Part shown: piece after piece, positions 62,187 to 64,000 of the stretch
Numbering within the stretch: the first letter of the stretch is position 1
Layout: every line of letters starts with the position of its first letter
Assembly: GCA_963838735.1 (NCBI GenBank)
Contig: CAWISG010000003.1
Coordinates: forward strand, 124,001-188,000
Source of the DNA: Parerythrobacter_A sp963838735
GTDB taxonomy: Bacteria > Pseudomonadota > Alphaproteobacteria > Sphingomonadales > Sphingomonadaceae
Length of the DNA stretch: 64,000 nucleotides
Direction: 5' to 3'
Program-made: the position numbers and the translations under genes
The notes under the pieces: generated by a model
What the model saw: the letters and a program-made list of their open reading frames with translations, nothing else
Database searches by the model: none
What the model was told of the DNA's origin: nothing

Positions 62187-64000
62187 ATGCAACTCGTAAT
62201 CGTCGAATCGCCCGCCAAGGCGAAGACCATCGAAAAGTATCTCGGCAAGGACTTCAAGGTTCTCGCCAGTTACGGCCATGTCCGCGACTTCCCGAAGAAG
62301 GATGACGCGGTCCAGCCGGACAACGATTTCGCGATGAGCTGGCAGGTCTATCAGGACAAGCGCAACAAGGATCAGGTCAAGGCCATTGTCGAAGCGTCCA
62401 AGAAGGCGGACCGGTTGGTGCTGGCCACCGACCCCGACCGAGAGGGCGAAGCGATCAGCTGGCATGTCCAGGAGCTGTTGAAGAAAAGGAAGGCGCTGCC
62501 GACCAAGGTCGACCGCGTCACTTTCAACGCTATCACCAAGACCGCCGTGACCGAGGCGATGGGCAAGCCGCGCGGCCTCGATATGGATCTAGTGGACGCT
62601 TATCTCGGCCGCCGCGCGCTGGACCGTCTGTTCGGTTTCACGCTTAGCCCCGTGCTGTGGCGCAAGTTGCCCGGCGCGAAATCGGCGGGGCGGGTGCAGT
62701 CAGTGGCTCTGCGACTGATCGTGGATCGCGAGCGCGAGATCGAGGCGTTTCGTGCGGACGAATACTGGTCCATTGTCGCCAAGCTGGAGCAGGACGGCAC
62801 GGAATTCGACGCGCGGCTGGTTCGCTTTGCCGGCGACAAACTCGACAAGTTGACGCTGGGTGACGAAGCATCCGCAATGGCAGCGAAGGCGGCGGTCGAG
62901 GGCGGGCGCTTCACCGTTACTTCGGTCGATACCAAACCCTTCAAGCGCAACCCGTCGCCGCCGTTCACCACCAGCACGCTGCAACAGGAGGCCGCGCGCA
63001 AGCTTGGGTATTCCGCCAGCCACACCATGCGGTGCGCGCAGTCGCTGTATGAGGCGGGCGACATCACCTATATGCGGACCGACGGCGTGCAGATGGACGG
63101 CAGCGCCATCGCTGCCTGCCGCTCAGCGATCGAAAGCCGCTACGACACCAAATACCGTCCAGAAAAGCCGCGTCATTATGCCACCAAGGCCAAGAACGCG
63201 CAGGAAGCGCACGAGGCGATCCGTCCCACCAGCTTCATGAAGGACCGCGCCGGTTCGGGGGACGAGGCCAAGCTGTATGCGCTGATCTACAAGCGTGCGA
63301 TGGCGAGCCAGATGGCGGCAGCGCAAATGGAGCGCACCACCGTGACGCTGAACGACGCGACCGGAAGCCACGAGCTGCGCGCCAGCGGGCAGGTGGTGAA
63401 ATTCCCCGGCTACCTCGCCGTGTATCAGGAGGGCTTCGACGACAAGACGGACGACGAGGACGGCATGCTGCCGGTCATCGCTAAAGGCGACAGCCCAGCA
63501 AAAAAGGCTGTCGAAGCAATTCAGCATTTCACCCAGCCGCCGCCTCGCTTTTCCGAAGCCTCGCTGGTTAAACGCATGGAAGAACTGGGCATCGGGCGCC
63601 CCTCCACCTACGCCTCCACCATCCAGACCGTGCGCGACCGCGACTATGTTCGGATGGAAAAAAACCGTTTCTTTGCAGAGGAATCGGGACGTTTGCTGAC
63701 AGCGTTTCTAGAACGGTTCTTCGCCACCTATGTCGCGTATGATTTCACCGCCGGGATGGAGGACGAGCTGGATGTCGTCTCCGACGGGCGAGAAGATTAC
63801 AAAGTGCTGCTCGCCAAGTTCTGGCGCGACTTCAAACCCAAGGCGGACGAGGTGATGGACAAGATGCCATCCGAAGTCACGGAGGTGCTGGACGGCTATC
63901 TATCGGACTATCTTTTCCCCGAACGCGCCGACGGCAAGGACGCGCGCTTCTGTCCGCTGTGCGACACGGAAGGGCGCGAGGGCGGCAGGCTGTCCCTGCG
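62187..64000 (+). CDS. topA: DNA topoisomerase I (5' part; runs off the window)
   Basis: Type IA topoisomerase relaxing negative supercoils. Toprim motif VIVESPAKAKTIEKYLG at the start and ATDPDREGEAISWH; active-site Tyr295 in DITYMRTDGV; MEELGIGRPSTYASTI later. The visible 604 codons end in the first zinc-ribbon (CPLCDTEGREGG), with the C-terminal domain outside. The ATG at 62187 begins MQLVIVESPAK. Confidence 0.98.
   Translation, partial: MQLVIVESPAKAKTIEKYLGKDFKVLASYGHVRDFPKKDDAVQPDNDFAMSWQVYQDKRNKDQVKAIVEASKKADRLVLATDPDREGEAISWHVQELLKKRKALPTKVDRVTFNAITKTAVTEAMGKPRGLDMDLVDAYLGRRALDRLFGFTLSPVLWRKLPGAKSAGRVQSVALRLIVDREREIEAFRADEYWSIVAKLEQDGTEFDARLVRFAGDKLDKLTLGDEASAMAAKAAVEGGRFTVTSVDTKPFKRNPSPPFTTSTLQQEAARKLGYSASHTMRCAQSLYEAGDITYMRTDGVQMDGSAIAACRSAIESRYDTKYRPEKPRHYATKAKNAQEAHEAIRPTSFMKDRAGSGDEAKLYALIYKRAMASQMAAAQMERTTVTLNDATGSHELRASGQVVKFPGYLAVYQEGFDDKTDDEDGMLPVIAKGDSPAKKAVEAIQHFTQPPPRFSEASLVKRMEELGIGRPSTYASTIQTVRDRDYVRMEKNRFFAEESGRLLTAFLERFFATYVAYDFTAGMEDELDVVSDGREDYKVLLAKFWRDFKPKADEVMDKMPSEVTEVLDGYLSDYLFPERADGKDARFCPLCDTEGREGGRLSL

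Noticed and set aside
1..64000. CRISPR arrays, IS elements, prophage or integrase genes
   Set aside because: No spaced direct-repeat array, transposase, integrase or phage structural gene was found on either strand.

Overview
This is high-GC chromosomal DNA from an alphaproteobacterium, most likely order Sphingomonadales and probably family Erythrobacteraceae. Supporting signs are the envelope/translation gene order rpsB-tsf-pyrH-frr-uppS-cdsA-dxr-rseP-bamA-skp-fabZ, a 5-aminolevulinate synthase (C4 haem route), a full System I cytochrome c maturation operon, an ALAS/RNase D/OxyR complement typical of this group, and an intergenic inverted repeat family (arms GAGCTTGTCGAAG / CTTCGACAAGCTC) that I know from sphingomonads. 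The genus is not resolved. Almost everything is core housekeeping DNA; no phage, integron, CRISPR array or IS element was seen.

Layout. 1-960: end of an rRNA methyltransferase gene (minus) and tRNA-Tyr. 1-4 kb: ketoacyl synthase III, then psd-pssA for phosphatidylethanolamine. 4.3-16.2 kb: one long forward block for translation factors, nucleotide supply, isoprenoid and CDP-DAG synthesis, outer-membrane biogenesis (rseP-bamA-skp) and fabZ, ending in rpmE. 16.2-17.5 kb: a small oxygenase pair and tRNA-His. 17.5-25.8 kb: leucine dehydrogenase, ccmCDEF-ccmG-ccmH-ccmI, and a Kup potassium transporter. 26-31.4 kb (minus): dapF-mtaB-ftsY-yciB, joined by 1-4 nt overlaps, plus a GGDEF/EAL protein. 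31.4-37 kb: EVE protein, LplT-like MFS protein, pgsA, PilZ, oxyR, rnd. 37.2-44.9 kb: aspS, acpP-fabF-mltG, a 2H phosphoesterase, tRNA-Met, response regulator, tyrosine phosphatase, trxB. 44.9-47.8 kb (minus): two MAPEG proteins and btaAB for the phosphorus-free betaine lipid DGTS. 47.8-53.4 kb: a PLP dehydratase and a polyamine cluster (carboxy(nor)spermidine dehydrogenase, decarboxylase and ornithine decarboxylase). 53.4-64 kb: a secreted DUF11-like protein, nitroreductase, PAS-GGDEF-EAL-PilZ protein, hemA, murI, plsY-dprA and the start of topA.

Membrane lipid synthesis is the recurring theme: psd, pssA, cdsA, pgsA, plsY, acpP, fabF, fabZ, KAS III and btaAB together supply acyl chains, CDP-DAG, PE, PG and a betaine lipid, while bamA, skp and rseP handle outer-membrane proteins.

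Two things stand out. First, a GxxExxY (PD-(D/E)xK-like) gene sits between the two polyamine genes and is bounded by a 25-bp near-perfect terminal inverted repeat (23/25), so it looks like an inserted cassette. Second, bamA, ftsY and the ornithine decarboxylase gene are each broken by one extra base, and kup has a suspected missing base near its start. Since bamA and ftsY are normally essential, sequencing or assembly errors are the simplest explanation, and the translated products should be read as frame-corrected.
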